Positions 9,100-16,850 are shown, numbered from the stretch's first letter. The stretch: DNA of 34,133 nt from RUG721 sp040307385 (GCA_040307385.1 JAWRJQ010000054.1:1-34133); one strand, 5' to 3'. Program-made: numbers and translations. The notes: generated by a model not told the origin, from the sequence alone.

Positions 9100-10094
9100 A
9101 GCGCATCCTCATCATCGCGACCGGCGGCACCATAGCCTCCACGGCCGACGGGCGCGGGTTCTCCCCCACGCTCTCCGGCAGCGAGCTCGCCGAGCAGGTG
9201 CCGCTCATCGACGGCCTCTGCAACCTGGACTTCACCCAGCCCATGAACATCGACTCCACCAACATGCGCCCCGCCGACTGGCTCGAGATGGCGCGCATCA
9301 TCCACGAGAGCTACAGCGCCTACGACGGGTTCGTCATCCTGCACGGCACCGACACCATGGCCTACACCTCGGCGGCGCTCTCGTATCTCATCCAGGCGAG
9401 CGCGAAGCCCATCGTGCTCACAGGGTCGCAGCAACCCATGGCGAACCCCTTCACCGACGCCAAGCTCAACCTCTACCAGAGCATGCTCTATGCCCTCGAC
9501 GAGGCGAGCAACGACGTCTCGGTGGTCTTCGGCGGGCAGGCCATCGCCGGCACGCGCGCCCACAAGCAGCGCACCATGAGCGCGAACGCCTTCACGAGCG
9601 TCAACTATCCCGCCCTCGCCGTCCTGCGCGGCGACCGCATCATCCGGGGCATGGGCATGGGAGGGGACTACCCGCCGGAACCGACGTTCTACGACACGCT
9701 CGATGAGCGCGTATGCGTGCTCAAGCTCACGCCGGGCCTCTCGCCGGCGATCTTCGAAACCTTGAAGCCCGCCTACGATGCCGTCATCCTCGAGACCTTC
9801 GGCATCGGCGGCATCCCCGAACGCGAGGGAGCCTCCTTCAAGGCCGCCATCTTCGATTGGATCGAGTCGGGGCGCACCGTGGTCATCACCACGCAAGTGC
9901 CTGAAGAGGGCCTCGATCTGGGCGTGTACGAGGTGGGCAGAGCCTATGCCGACCATCCGGGCATCCTGCGCGCGGGCGACATGACCATCGAAGCGCTCGT
10001 GGCGAAGACCATGTGGGCGCTCGGGCAGACGCGCGAGGTCGACGAGCTCGCCCGCCTGTTCTACACGCCCGTCAACCACGACCGCGCCCGCTAG
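9096..10094 (+). CDS. Type I (cytoplasmic) L-asparaginase
   Basis: A 332-residue protein hydrolysing asparagine to aspartate and ammonia. Both catalytic signatures are intact: ATGGTIAST (residues 8-16) and the HGTDTM box (83-88), with the family Lys in HKQRTMSANAF. There is no signal peptide, so it should act in the cytoplasm. The start ATG at 9096 overlaps the lysozyme stop by four bases (ATGA), which settles the start choice. An ansA-like name is likely, but the family also includes glutaminase-asparaginases and archaeal-type Glu-tRNA(Gln) amidotransferase relatives; gatD-type function is unlikely at this length. Confidence 0.92.
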   Translation: MKRILIIATGGTIASTADGRGFSPTLSGSELAEQVPLIDGLCNLDFTQPMNIDSTNMRPADWLEMARIIHESYSAYDGFVILHGTDTMAYTSAALSYLIQASAKPIVLTGSQQPMANPFTDAKLNLYQSMLYALDEASNDVSVVFGGQAIAGTRAHKQRTMSANAFTSVNYPALAVLRGDRIIRGMGMGGDYPPEPTFYDTLDERVCVLKLTPGLSPAIFETLKPAYDAVILETFGIGGIPEREGASFKAAIFDWIESGRTVVITTQVPEEGLDLGVYEVGRAYADHPGILRAGDMTIEALVAKTMWALGQTREVDELARLFYTPVNHDRAR

Positions 10095-10132
10095 CTTCTC
10101 CGCGCGGTGCGGGGCGGCCCGTTCCTCGCATG

Positions 10133-10170
10133 CATGTTTTGTACCGGCCAGCATGTTCGGCTGGCTCTTC
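10133..10170 (+). terminator. Weak hairpin between asparaginase and CBS-PPase genes
   Basis: Within the 131-base gap a stem GCCAGC / GCTGGC with a seven-base loop is followed by a pyrimidine-rich run (tcttctcccc). It may end the lysozyme-asparaginase transcript, but the tract is poor in T and the call is tentative. No clear promoter for the next gene was found. Confidence 0.25.
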
Positions 10171-10225
10171 TCCCCCTATTTGAGGCACAATGGAGTATCA
10201 GCCCGCACTCGTTCGAGGAGCCGCC

Positions 10226-11899
10226 ATGCCTTCGACAATCCGCAAAGTCAACGTCATCGGCCATCTGCACCCCGATACCGACAGCATCTGCGCCGCCATC
10301 GCCTACGCCTATCTCAAGAACCAGAAAAGCGATGGGCCCTTCTACGAGGCGCGCCGTGCGGGCACGCTCAACCGGGAGACGATCTTCGCGCTCAGGCACT
10401 TCGGCTTCGACGAGCCTCTCCTCATCACCACGGTGACGCCGCAGATCAAAGACGCCGACATCCAGTACACCGTGGGCATCGACTGCGAGACGAGCCTCTT
10501 CAGGGCATGGACGCTCATGCGCGAGGCCAAGATGGACACCCTCTGCATCACCGATGATCAGAACCGCCTCCTCGGGCTCGTCGCGGTGAAGGACATCGCC
10601 AACGCCAATCTCGACATCTTCGGCACCGATGTGCTGGCGCGCTCGCATACCAGCTACGGCAACGTGCTCGACACGCTTTCCGGCACCATGGTCTCCGGTG
10701 ATCCCAACAGCACCATCGATGCGGGCAAGATCATCGTGGGCACCACGCCCGAGGTTCTCTCGACCATCCTCGAGGAGGGCGACGTCGTACTCGTCACCAA
10801 CCTCGAAGCATCCCAGCGCTTCGCCATCGAGCACGGCGCCAAATGCCTCATCATCTGCTGCGGCGTCAAGATCGGCGACGATATGGTGGAGCTCGCTCAG
10901 CAGCATGGCTGCGCCGTCATCTCAACGGCGTACGACACCTACGCGGCCACGCAGCTCATCAACATGTCCGCCCCCGTGCGCGCGCACATGCTCGACGCCG
11001 AGCGCATCATCTCCTTCTCGCGTAACACCTCGGTGGAAGACGCGCAGAAGATCATGGCGAAGACGCGCCACCGCTTCTACCCGGTGCTCGACGACCAAGG
11101 CCGCTACATCGGCTCGGTCACCTCGATCAACCTGCTCGAGCCCACCAAGAAGCACGTCATCCTCGTCGACCACAACGAGCGCAGCCAGGCGGTGGACGGC
11201 CTCGAGGAAGCGGATATCCTCGAGATCATCGACCATCACCGCATCGGCTCGGTTGAAACCTCGGGCCCCGTCATGTTCCGTAACGTGCCCGTGGGATGCA
11301 CCTGCACCATCATCTACGATATGTTCGGCGAGCAGGGCGTCGAGATCCCGCCCGACATCGCGGGCATCATGCTTTCCGCCATCCTCTCCGACACGCTGGT
11401 GTTCCGCTCCCCCACCTGCACCGACAAGGACCGCGCGGCCGGCATGGCGCTCGCGGCCATCGCCGGCGTCAACATCGACGAGTATGCCGATGCCCTGTTC
11501 GAGGCGGGCGCCGACCTCACCGGCCGCTCCGCCGAGGATCTCTTCGGCCAGGACTTCAAGGTGTTCAGCCGCGGCAACGTGCATTTCGGCGTGGGTCAGG
11601 GGTCCTATCTCACCGACAAGAGCCGTCTTGCCGCCGAAGAGCTCATCGGACCCTATCTGCCCGATGCCGCCGCCAAGGAGAACCTGCCTTTGCTCTTCTA
11701 TCTCTTCACCGACATCAAGTCCAAGACGTCCGACATGCTCTTCTTCGGCGAGGACGGCGAGGAGATCGTGGAGCGCGCCTTCCATGTCGACGTCTTCGAC
11801 GGCAAAGCGGTGCTGCCGGGCATCGTGAGCCGCAAGAAGCAGGTCGTGCCCCCGCTCATGGCAACCATCCAGGGTCTCATCAAAGAACGCGAGGCATAG
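10226..11899 (+). CDS. CBS/DRTGG-domain manganese-dependent inorganic pyrophosphatase
   Basis: A 557-residue family II pyrophosphatase with a regulatory insert. The DHH catalytic half starts with GHLHPDTDS (12-20, metal ligands His13, Asp17, Asp19). The insert runs from about 68 to 308: CBS domain 1, a DRTGG domain (about 130-245) and CBS domain 2. Catalysis resumes with LVDHNER (313-319) and IIDHHRIG (334-341), then the DHHA2 domain ending with the substrate motif SRKKQ. It splits pyrophosphate, driving biosynthesis forward; CBS-PPases of this layout are inhibited by AMP/ADP and activated by ATP or diadenosine polyphosphates, so regulation is probably by energy state. GAGGAG lies 5 bases before the ATG. 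Confidence 0.95.
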   Translation: MPSTIRKVNVIGHLHPDTDSICAAIAYAYLKNQKSDGPFYEARRAGTLNRETIFALRHFGFDEPLLITTVTPQIKDADIQYTVGIDCETSLFRAWTLMREAKMDTLCITDDQNRLLGLVAVKDIANANLDIFGTDVLARSHTSYGNVLDTLSGTMVSGDPNSTIDAGKIIVGTTPEVLSTILEEGDVVLVTNLEASQRFAIEHGAKCLIICCGVKIGDDMVELAQQHGCAVISTAYDTYAATQLINMSAPVRAHMLDAERIISFSRNTSVEDAQKIMAKTRHRFYPVLDDQGRYIGSVTSINLLEPTKKHVILVDHNERSQAVDGLEEADILEIIDHHRIGSVETSGPVMFRNVPVGCTCTIIYDMFGEQGVEIPPDIAGIMLSAILSDTLVFRSPTCTDKDRAAGMALAAIAGVNIDEYADALFEAGADLTGRSAEDLFGQDFKVFSRGNVHFGVGQGSYLTDKSRLAAEELIGPYLPDAAAKENLPLLFYLFTDIKSKTSDMLFFGEDGEEIVERAFHVDVFDGKAVLPGIVSRKKQVVPPLMATIQGLIKEREA

Positions 11900-11974
11900 G
11901 CGCGTGAAAGCATGCTCCCTTCGTACGACGCCCTTCCTGCAGGCGGCATGCCTGCGGAAAGAGGGGTAGCCTCC

Positions 11975-12781
11975 ATGCACGGCATGCACGCGCGTCTGCC
12001 CAAGCATTTCGTGCTCGAGGAACGCCTCGAGCGCTACGCCGATGCCATCGAACTCGTTCCCACGCATTTCGCGGGCTGCTGGCGCGATGCGACGACGCCG
12101 CTCGGCGCACGCGCGTTTCGCGGGCTCAAGCTCGATCTCGGCTGCGGCAAGGGGTCGTTCCTCGTCGAATCGGCGCGCCGGGAGCCCGAGACGCTCTTCA
12201 TCGGCCTCGACGCCGAGCCCGTATGCATCGCCTATGCCGCGCAGCGCGTATGCGAGGCGGAGCTTGCCAACGCCCTGCTCGTCCCCGGACGCGGCGACGA
12301 CGTGCACCGGTTCTTCGGCGCACACGAGCTCGACGGGATCACCATCAACTTTCCCACGCCCTTCCCGCGCAAGAAGGAGGCGGGCAAGCGCCTCGTCGCG
12401 CTTGAACGCCTGATCGAGTATCGCCGCGTGCTCTCCCGAGAGGGGCGCGTCGTCTTCAAGACCGACCACGCGCCGCTCTTCTCCTTCGCGCGCACGCAGT
12501 TCGAGCTGGCGGGCTATGAGATCTGCCTGGAAACCGACGACTACCGGGCGCTGTTCCCCCGCACGCCGGCGAGCGAGTACGAGGAGCGTCTGGGTTCGAT
12601 GGGAGCGAAGGTCTTCGCCCTCGAAGCACGTGTGGCGGAGCTTGCCGGAGAGCCTCGGCAGACCGCCTCGCTCTCGCTCGTGGACTATCTCCCCGATGAT
12701 CTGCACAGCCTTGCGTATATCCCCCACGGCATGCAGGGAACCGTTGTCAACCTGCGCAACCGTCGGGACAAGCGCCGTTAG
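11975..12781 (+). CDS. TrmB-like SAM-dependent methyltransferase (tRNA guanine-N7 type), divergent
   Basis: A 268-residue soluble protein. The SAM-binding loop is clear (LDLGCGKGSF, residues 53-62) with an acidic end of strand 2 at GLDAEP (77-82). The overall order matches TrmB, which makes m7G46 in tRNA, and NFPTPFPRKKEAGKR (125-139) lies where TrmB has its catalytic NF-DPWPK-H-KRR motif. The usual Asp is Thr128, the Trp is Phe130 and the His is missing, so activity may be altered. A C-terminal extension follows the fold. The ATG at 11975 has GAGGGG 8 bases upstream; an in-frame ATG at 11912 lacks a good site. Confidence 0.75.
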   Translation: MHGMHARLPKHFVLEERLERYADAIELVPTHFAGCWRDATTPLGARAFRGLKLDLGCGKGSFLVESARREPETLFIGLDAEPVCIAYAAQRVCEAELANALLVPGRGDDVHRFFGAHELDGITINFPTPFPRKKEAGKRLVALERLIEYRRVLSREGRVVFKTDHAPLFSFARTQFELAGYEICLETDDYRALFPRTPASEYEERLGSMGAKVFALEARVAELAGEPRQTASLSLVDYLPDDLHSLAYIPHGMQGTVVNLRNRRDKRR

Positions 12782-12803
12782 CCGATTCCGGCCTTCCGGG
12801 CGC

Positions 12804-12833
12804 TTCACCACCTTGTACGAGGCGCTATACAAT
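12804..12833 (+). promoter_or_regulatory. Candidate promoter of the zinc-ribbon gene
   Basis: TTCACC (12804-12809) and TATACA (12826-12831) are separated by 16 bases and sit 34 bases before the ATG, in a short AT-rich stretch (TATACAATTTTTT) that stands out in this GC-rich region. The -10 is good, the -35 moderate. Confidence 0.45.
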
Positions 12834-12864
12834 TTTTTCAACTATGATTCGGAAGGAGACCATC

Positions 12865-13806
12865 ATGGCGCAGCCCACCTGCGAGCTCTGCGGATCAAAC
12901 CAGTTCGTCAAAGACGGAGGCTTCTTCGTGTGCCAGGGATGCGGCACCAAGTACACGCTCGAAGAGGCGCGGGCGATGCTCTCCGGCGCCGGTGCGGCAC
13001 CCGCCTCCGTTCAGCCTCAGCCGATCGCCGCCTCCCCCATCATCATCAACGTGCCCGGCGCAGCGCCCGCCGTGGCGGCGCAGGCGGCGGCCGCACCCCT
13101 CATCGAGGAGTTCGAGCCCGGCCCCCGCGGCGCCTTCGACCCCGCCAAGGTCACCGCAGCGATGGGCAATCGCGACGTCAACAACTATATCTGCCAGGGT
13201 TTCCAGCAGATCATCGCCGACTACCAAAAGCTTCCGCATCCCACCGAGAATGCGCTGCGCCCCGTAACCGAGAAGGCCATGGCATGCCTTGCCGCGCTCA
13301 ACAACGCCGCCATGATCGACCCCGACGACCATGTTGCCGATATCCTGATCTTCGAGAATTGCGCGGAGATCGTGGACGCCATGACCGACACGCGCGTGCA
13401 TGAGAGACGTGAGGACGGCACCTACCGTACGAGCCGCCCGCTCCACGCAAACGACCTGCGCATTCCCGGCGAGAAGGACTCCTGGAAGGCCAAGGCCGCC
13501 TACCATCGCCAGTTCCTCATCGACGAGTACCGGGCGGCGCACCCCCTCGATGCCGAGCAGCTCGCCGAGCTCGGGCAGGAGAAGGCCCAGATCGAGGCCG
13601 AGCTCGCCGTGCTCAAGGAGGAGAAGAAGAGCAAGGGCTTCTTCAACTTCTCCGAGAAGGGTGAGGTCAAAGAGCGCATGAGGCCCTACGAAGCCAAGCT
13701 TTCCGAGATCAACGCCAAGATCCGCGCCATCGAAAACGGCGCCGACCTCTATATCGAGGAGTGCCTCAAGAGCCTCGCCGCCTCCTTCACACGGTTGCAT
13801 TTCTGA
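12865..13806 (+). CDS. Zinc-ribbon protein of unknown function
   Basis: A 313-residue protein I do not recognise beyond its N-terminus. Residues 6-26 form a TFIIB-type zinc ribbon with Cys pairs C6xxC9 and C23xxC26 (CELCG and CQGCG). A Pro/Ala-rich linker with QPQP and AAAA runs lies at about 48-88, then a mostly helical domain (about 95-220), and a charged probable coiled coil from about 228 to 300 (rich in Glu, Lys, Ala). No signal peptide or membrane segment. AAGGAG lies 6 bases before the ATG, which rejects the earlier in-frame ATG at 12844. It seems to be a single-gene unit with its own promoter. Confidence 0.8.
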   Translation: MAQPTCELCGSNQFVKDGGFFVCQGCGTKYTLEEARAMLSGAGAAPASVQPQPIAASPIIINVPGAAPAVAAQAAAAPLIEEFEPGPRGAFDPAKVTAAMGNRDVNNYICQGFQQIIADYQKLPHPTENALRPVTEKAMACLAALNNAAMIDPDDHVADILIFENCAEIVDAMTDTRVHERREDGTYRTSRPLHANDLRIPGEKDSWKAKAAYHRQFLIDEYRAAHPLDAEQLAELGQEKAQIEAELAVLKEEKKSKGFFNFSEKGEVKERMRPYEAKLSEINAKIRAIENGADLYIEECLKSLAASFTRLHF

Positions 13807-13938
13807 GCGCCCTCACCGCACGTCACCAGCGGTTCTCCGAATTCAAAGCGCATTCGTGTGCATGCTATCTGTTTTGGCACGCGCTGCCGTGCGTCGGGTA
13901 TCCTTGAAAGCGCCGTCCAGCTATCGAAAGGTGACTGT

Positions 13939-14841
13939 ATGACCGACTACGTTCTCAGCTGCTGCTCCACCTGCGACCTCACCAAAGACTATCTTGAGAG
14001 CCGCAACATCCACTACGTGTATTTCAACTACTATCTCAACGACTATCCCTGCAAGGACGATTTCGGCAAGACCAACGCGCCGGCCGATCTCTATGCCAAG
14101 ATGCTCGCCGGCGCCGACGTCAAGACGAGCCAGGTGAGCGTGGGCGAGTACATGGAGTCATGGCGGCCGCTTCTGGCGGCCGGCAAGGACATCCTGCATC
14201 CCTGCCTCGCGCTGGGCATCTCGGGCACCTATCAGTCCGCCTGCACCGCGCGCGACCAGCTTGCGCTCGAATTTCCCGAGCGCAAGGTCATCGTCATCGA
14301 GTCCACCGCCGCCAGCGGCGGCTACGGCCTGCTCATGGACAAGCTCGCCGATCTGCGCGACGAGGGCATGGCGCTCGAGGATCTCGCCGCATGGACCGAG
14401 ACCCACAAGCTCGAGGTGCACACCTGGTTCATCCAAACCGACCTCACCTTCCTCATCCGCGGCGGGCGCATCTCAAAGGCTGCGGGCATTTTGGGAGGCC
14501 TGCTCAACATCTGCCCGGTCATCTGTCTCGAGGCCGACGGCACGCTGGGCGTTAGAGAGAAGGTCCGCACCCGGCGCAAGGCGTTCAAGCGCCAGGTTGA
14601 CATCATGGCGGGGCTCTGCAAGGACGGCTTCGACTACAGCGAGCGCGTGATCATCACCCACACCGAGAACCTCCCCGACGCCAAGGCCGTGGCGGATATG
14701 GTGAAGGGCAAGTTCCACAAGATCAAGGGAGATGACGTGCTCATCTCGCCGGTGGGCGCCACCATCGGCTGCCACCTGGGGCCGGGTGCCGTCGTCTTGA
14801 ACTTCTGGGGCAAGGCGCGAGAGCTCAAGCACGAGCCCTAG
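13939..14841 (+). CDS. DegV family fatty-acid-binding protein
   Basis: A 300-residue cytoplasmic protein with the two-domain DegV fold: an N-terminal strand YVLSCCSTCDLTKDYL, then KTSQVSVGEY, the lipid-binding ISGTYQSA motif (about 95-102), the FLIRGGRISKAAG motif and a C-terminal domain with ITHTENLPDA. DegV/FakB proteins carry an acyl chain for a fatty-acid kinase; no fakA-like kinase gene is in the window. AAAGG lies 7 bases before the ATG at 13939; the longer in-frame start at 13858 has no ribosome site. Its stop is only 3 bases from the stop of the converging racemase gene. The 132-base gap upstream shows no firm promoter. Confidence 0.92.
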   Translation: MTDYVLSCCSTCDLTKDYLESRNIHYVYFNYYLNDYPCKDDFGKTNAPADLYAKMLAGADVKTSQVSVGEYMESWRPLLAAGKDILHPCLALGISGTYQSACTARDQLALEFPERKVIVIESTAASGGYGLLMDKLADLRDEGMALEDLAAWTETHKLEVHTWFIQTDLTFLIRGGRISKAAGILGGLLNICPVICLEADGTLGVREKVRTRRKAFKRQVDIMAGLCKDGFDYSERVIITHTENLPDAKAVADMVKGKFHKIKGDDVLISPVGATIGCHLGPGAVVLNFWGKARELKHEP

Positions 14842-14844
14842 CCT

Positions 14845-15615
14845 TTAGAGCGCCATGGAGAAGAACTCCTCGTAGAGGGCGAGCTCTTCCGGCGTGTCCA
14901 AACTCGAAACAAACTCCACCGCGCCCGGTTCCGTGCTGGGCGCGAGTTGGTTTCGCGCGGCAAGACGGCGTCTGAGCTGGCGCGCCGTGCCCGCACCGCC
15001 ATCGAAGGACTCGACGGATCCCAGCACGTCGCGGATGAGAGCTGCGATGAAGGGATAGTGGGTGCAGCCGAGCACCACCGCATCGACCGCGCCGCGATAG
15101 CTCCCCACATAGCCCTCTACCAGCGCGCGCATATCGGGTGCATCGAGGTTTCCCCGCTCGATGCGCGCGGCGAGGTCGGGACAGGCCACCGCATGGATGG
15201 TGCAGGTGTCGTCGAGACGCGCGGCGAGGTCGTGGTACTTGTCGAGGACGAGGGTGACCGGCGTTGCCATCACGAGGATGCTTCCGCCGGGGTAGGCCTC
15301 CGCCGCCGGTTTGAGCGCAGGTTCCACGCCGATGAAGAGGGTGTCCGGATAGGCCTCGCGCAACGATGGGCCGGCCACGCTCGTGGCGGTGTTGCAGGCG
15401 ATGACCACGGCCTTCGCGCCGTCGTCGATGAGGTTGCCCACATGCCCGTGCGTGAGGCGCAGGATCTGGTCCTCGCTCTTCTCGCCATAGGGCGCATTGG
15501 CGGAATCGCCGAAATAGCGGAAGCGCTCGTGGGGCAGCTCCTCCACAAGCGCGCGGAGCACGGAAATGCCGCCCACGCCCGAGTCGAACACCGCTATGTT
15601 GCCGTTATCGCGCAT
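14845..15615 (-). CDS. murI: Glutamate racemase
   Basis: A 256-residue cytoplasmic enzyme making D-glutamate for peptidoglycan. The two catalytic cysteines are in ACNTAT (Cys74) and GCTHYP (Cys184); the substrate motifs FDSGVGGISV (10-19) and GDSANAPYG (36-44) are intact. No Shine-Dalgarno sequence is seen before the ATG at 15615; a CATACT box lies about 8 bases upstream on the minus strand, so a leaderless message is possible but unproven. Convergent with the DegV gene (3 bases between stops). Confidence 0.95.
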   Translation of the reverse strand: MRDNGNIAVFDSGVGGISVLRALVEELPHERFRYFGDSANAPYGEKSEDQILRLTHGHVGNLIDDGAKAVVIACNTATSVAGPSLREAYPDTLFIGVEPALKPAAEAYPGGSILVMATPVTLVLDKYHDLAARLDDTCTIHAVACPDLAARIERGNLDAPDMRALVEGYVGSYRGAVDAVVLGCTHYPFIAALIRDVLGSVESFDGGAGTARQLRRRLAARNQLAPSTEPGAVEFVSSLDTPEELALYEEFFSMAL

Positions 15616-15637
15616 GTGTTAAGTATGGCACACGTCG

Positions 15638-15661
15638 CCCCCGCTCGGGGAGTATCCCCCA
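15638..15661 (+). repeat. 24-bp direct repeat, copy 1
   Basis: An exact 24-base match to 15812-15835. The unit itself contains two overlapping hairpin halves, CCCCG-CT-CGGGG and GGGGA-GTA-TCCCC, so it can fold in alternative ways. It lies 22 bases upstream of the racemase start codon and could influence its expression. Confidence 0.8.
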
Positions 15662-15682
15662 TTGGTGGTCCGTTTGAGGCGT

Positions 15683-15789
15683 GGCACCAGAACGGCTTAT
15701 TCCTACGGTTTCTGGCACCAGAAGGCCTTATTCCTCAGGAATAAGGCCTTCTAGCGGCTCAAGGTGCAGGAATAAGGCGTTTCCGTGCC
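15683..15789. repeat. Nested palindrome made of four copies of a 22-bp unit
   Basis: Two forward units (15683-15704 and 15714-15735, 20 of 22 identical, starting GGCACCAGAA and ending CTTATTCCT) are followed by an inverted partial unit (15737-15752) and an inverted full unit (15768-15789, 18 of 22 identical to the first). The inner pair is a perfect inverted repeat with 16-bp arms (15720-15735 and 15737-15752) around a single base. The RNA would form a long hairpin on either strand. It resembles a REP/MITE-like intergenic element; no protein is encoded. Confidence 0.8.
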
Positions 15790-15811
15790 ATGGGCGAGAA
15801 GGACGGGCCAA

Positions 15812-15835
15812 CCCCCGCTCGGGGAGTATCCCCCA
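15812..15835 (+). repeat. 24-bp direct repeat, copy 2
   Basis: Exact second copy of the unit at 15638-15661, same orientation, 174 bp apart. The two copies bracket the nested palindrome, as would target or end repeats of a small element. Confidence 0.8.
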
Positions 15836-15933
15836 ATGGGAGCTGGGTGCTACACCGGCCAGGCAGCGCTCGCGCCCTGCAGTTCCACCATGTGCGCGAA
15901 GGCGCCATCTGCAGCAAGAAGCTCGGCAGGCGC

Positions 15934-15994
15934 GAACACTGCCGTGGTGTTCTCAAACACTGCAGCGGTGTTCGTTTCGCAGGCTTGGTGTTCG
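15934..15994. repeat. Tandem GAACAC/GTGTTC inverted repeats
   Basis: GAACAC (15934-15939) with GTGTTC (15947-15952), then AACAC (15956-15960) with GTGTT (15968-15972), both with exactly seven-base spacers starting TGC, and a further GTGTTCG at 15988-15994. A degenerate relative is seen at 26921-26964. It could be an operator array or a dispersed hairpin repeat. With the palindromes above, this is all that the 426-base gap 15616-16041 holds; no gene is supported there. Confidence 0.55.
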
Positions 15995-16041
15995 TGTCGA
16001 GACCTGGGCGCGATGAGCGCGGGGCACGCCCGCGCTTCCGC

Positions 16042-16425
16042 CTAGTCCTCCCGCGTAGGCAGGTGCAGGAAGAAGAGCCACGCATGGAACACGATGACCG
16101 CGATGAGGATCCACCGGACAGGCGTGGTGCGCATCATACAGAACCCCATGCCCAAGAACAGCACGATGACGATGAACGATGCGACCTTGGAGCGCATGGT
16201 CATGCCCCTGCCCTCGCGGATGGGCAGCGCATGCTCCCTATAGAAGCCCGTGCCCGCAAACCATGCGGAAAGGCGCGCGCTTCCGTTAGCCAGGCAGATG
16301 CCCGCCAGCAGATACAGGGGCACGGTGGGCAGAACGGGCAGGAAGATCCCTGCGGTTCCGACACCGAAGCAGATAAGCCCCGCAGCCACGAATGCGGCCT
16401 TTCTCAGCGCATGCTGCCGTTCCAT
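16042..16425 (-). CDS. YbaN/DUF454 family inner membrane protein
   Basis: A 127-residue protein with the DUF454 pattern: a basic N-terminus, then a first helix pair carrying GIFLPVLPTVPLYLLA (about residues 25-42), a conserved loop with LSAWFAGTGFYREH, and two more helices at about 82-98 and 102-121. Function of the family is unknown. AAGGAG lies 7 bases before the ATG, inside a short inverted repeat GTTAG-N6-CTAAC (16433-16448) that could mask the ribosome site. It is a lone gene between the repeat-rich gap and the trp leader. Confidence 0.88.
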   Translation of the reverse strand: MERQHALRKAAFVAAGLICFGVGTAGIFLPVLPTVPLYLLAGICLANGSARLSAWFAGTGFYREHALPIREGRGMTMRSKVASFIVIVLFLGMGFCMMRTTPVRWILIAVIVFHAWLFFLHLPTRED

Positions 16426-16553
16426 AAGTTAGCTCCTTCTAACAATCAATACCAGCATGATACCAGAACGGATGGGCGCGGCGCTCATGGATCGCCGTGT
16501 TTCGAATTAAAAAAACTAGCTCGGCGGCCCTGCCTCTGGACGAAATCCCCTGC

Positions 16554-16559
16554 TACAGT
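16554..16559 (+). promoter_or_regulatory. Possible -10 box of the trp operon
   Basis: TACAGT lies 34 bases before the first T-box stem, a suitable distance for the leader start, but the matching -35 hexamer is poor. Otherwise 16426-16592 shows only an AT-rich patch (aattaaaaaaact at 16505-16517) and no gene. Confidence 0.25.
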
Positions 16560-16592
16560 AGAGAAGACCGACAAGCGTCACCAAACCGATGA

Positions 16593-16850
16593 GGCGGAAG
16601 GTAGACGTCGAACGCGCGATGAGCGAGCCTGGGACGGTGCGAGCCAGGACGAGATGCGAGGCGTTGATTGGGCCGCCGAGGGCGCACCGAACGGGAAACC
16701 CAGTAGGCTGCGACGTCAAGGCACACGTCACGTGCCAGGATGTGCTTGCATCCATAAGCGCGGGGACATCTCCCCGAACCAAGGTGGCACCGCGAGCTCG
16801 CACGAGCCCGTCCTTGGACGAACCATACGTCCGGGACGGGCTCTTATCTT
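16593..16850 (+). ncRNA. T-box riboswitch, tryptophan-specific, transcription-terminating
   Basis: The leader RNA of the trp operon senses uncharged tRNA(Trp). Stem I is closed by GGCGG (16593-16597) with CCGCC (16673-16677) and AACGC (16611-16615) with GCGTT (16661-16665); between them on the 3' side lies the specifier codon UGG (16669-16671). The distal arm has GCCTGG/CCAGG around a GGTG loop. The conserved T-box AACCAAGGTGGCACCGCG is at 16777-16794; its bulge UGGC fits a tRNA ending GCCA, i.e. discriminator G as in tRNA(Trp). Antiterminator: CCAAGG (16779-16784) with CCTTGG (16812-16817). Competing terminator: GAGCCCGTCC (16804-16813) with GGACGGGCTC (16834-16843), then TTATCTT. Confidence 0.93.
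16804..16850 (+). terminator. T-box-controlled terminator of the trp leader
   Basis: A 10-bp perfect stem (16804-16813 / 16834-16843) with an inner GGACG/CGTCC pairing, followed by TTATCTT. It overlaps the antiterminator at 16812-16813, so only one of the two can form. Confidence 0.85.

Noticed and set aside
10922..12841. 639-codon minus-strand frame
   Set aside because: It runs antisense to the pyrophosphatase and methyltransferase genes and its protein is Arg/His/Gly-rich without any family motif.
15638..15994. Possible CRISPR array
   Set aside because: The repeats are inverted and nested with unequal short gaps, there are no regular spacers and no cas genes.
14845..16425. Possible insertion sequence or prophage edge around the repeat-rich gap
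   Set aside because: No transposase, integrase or phage gene on either side; only the small repeats themselves are seen.
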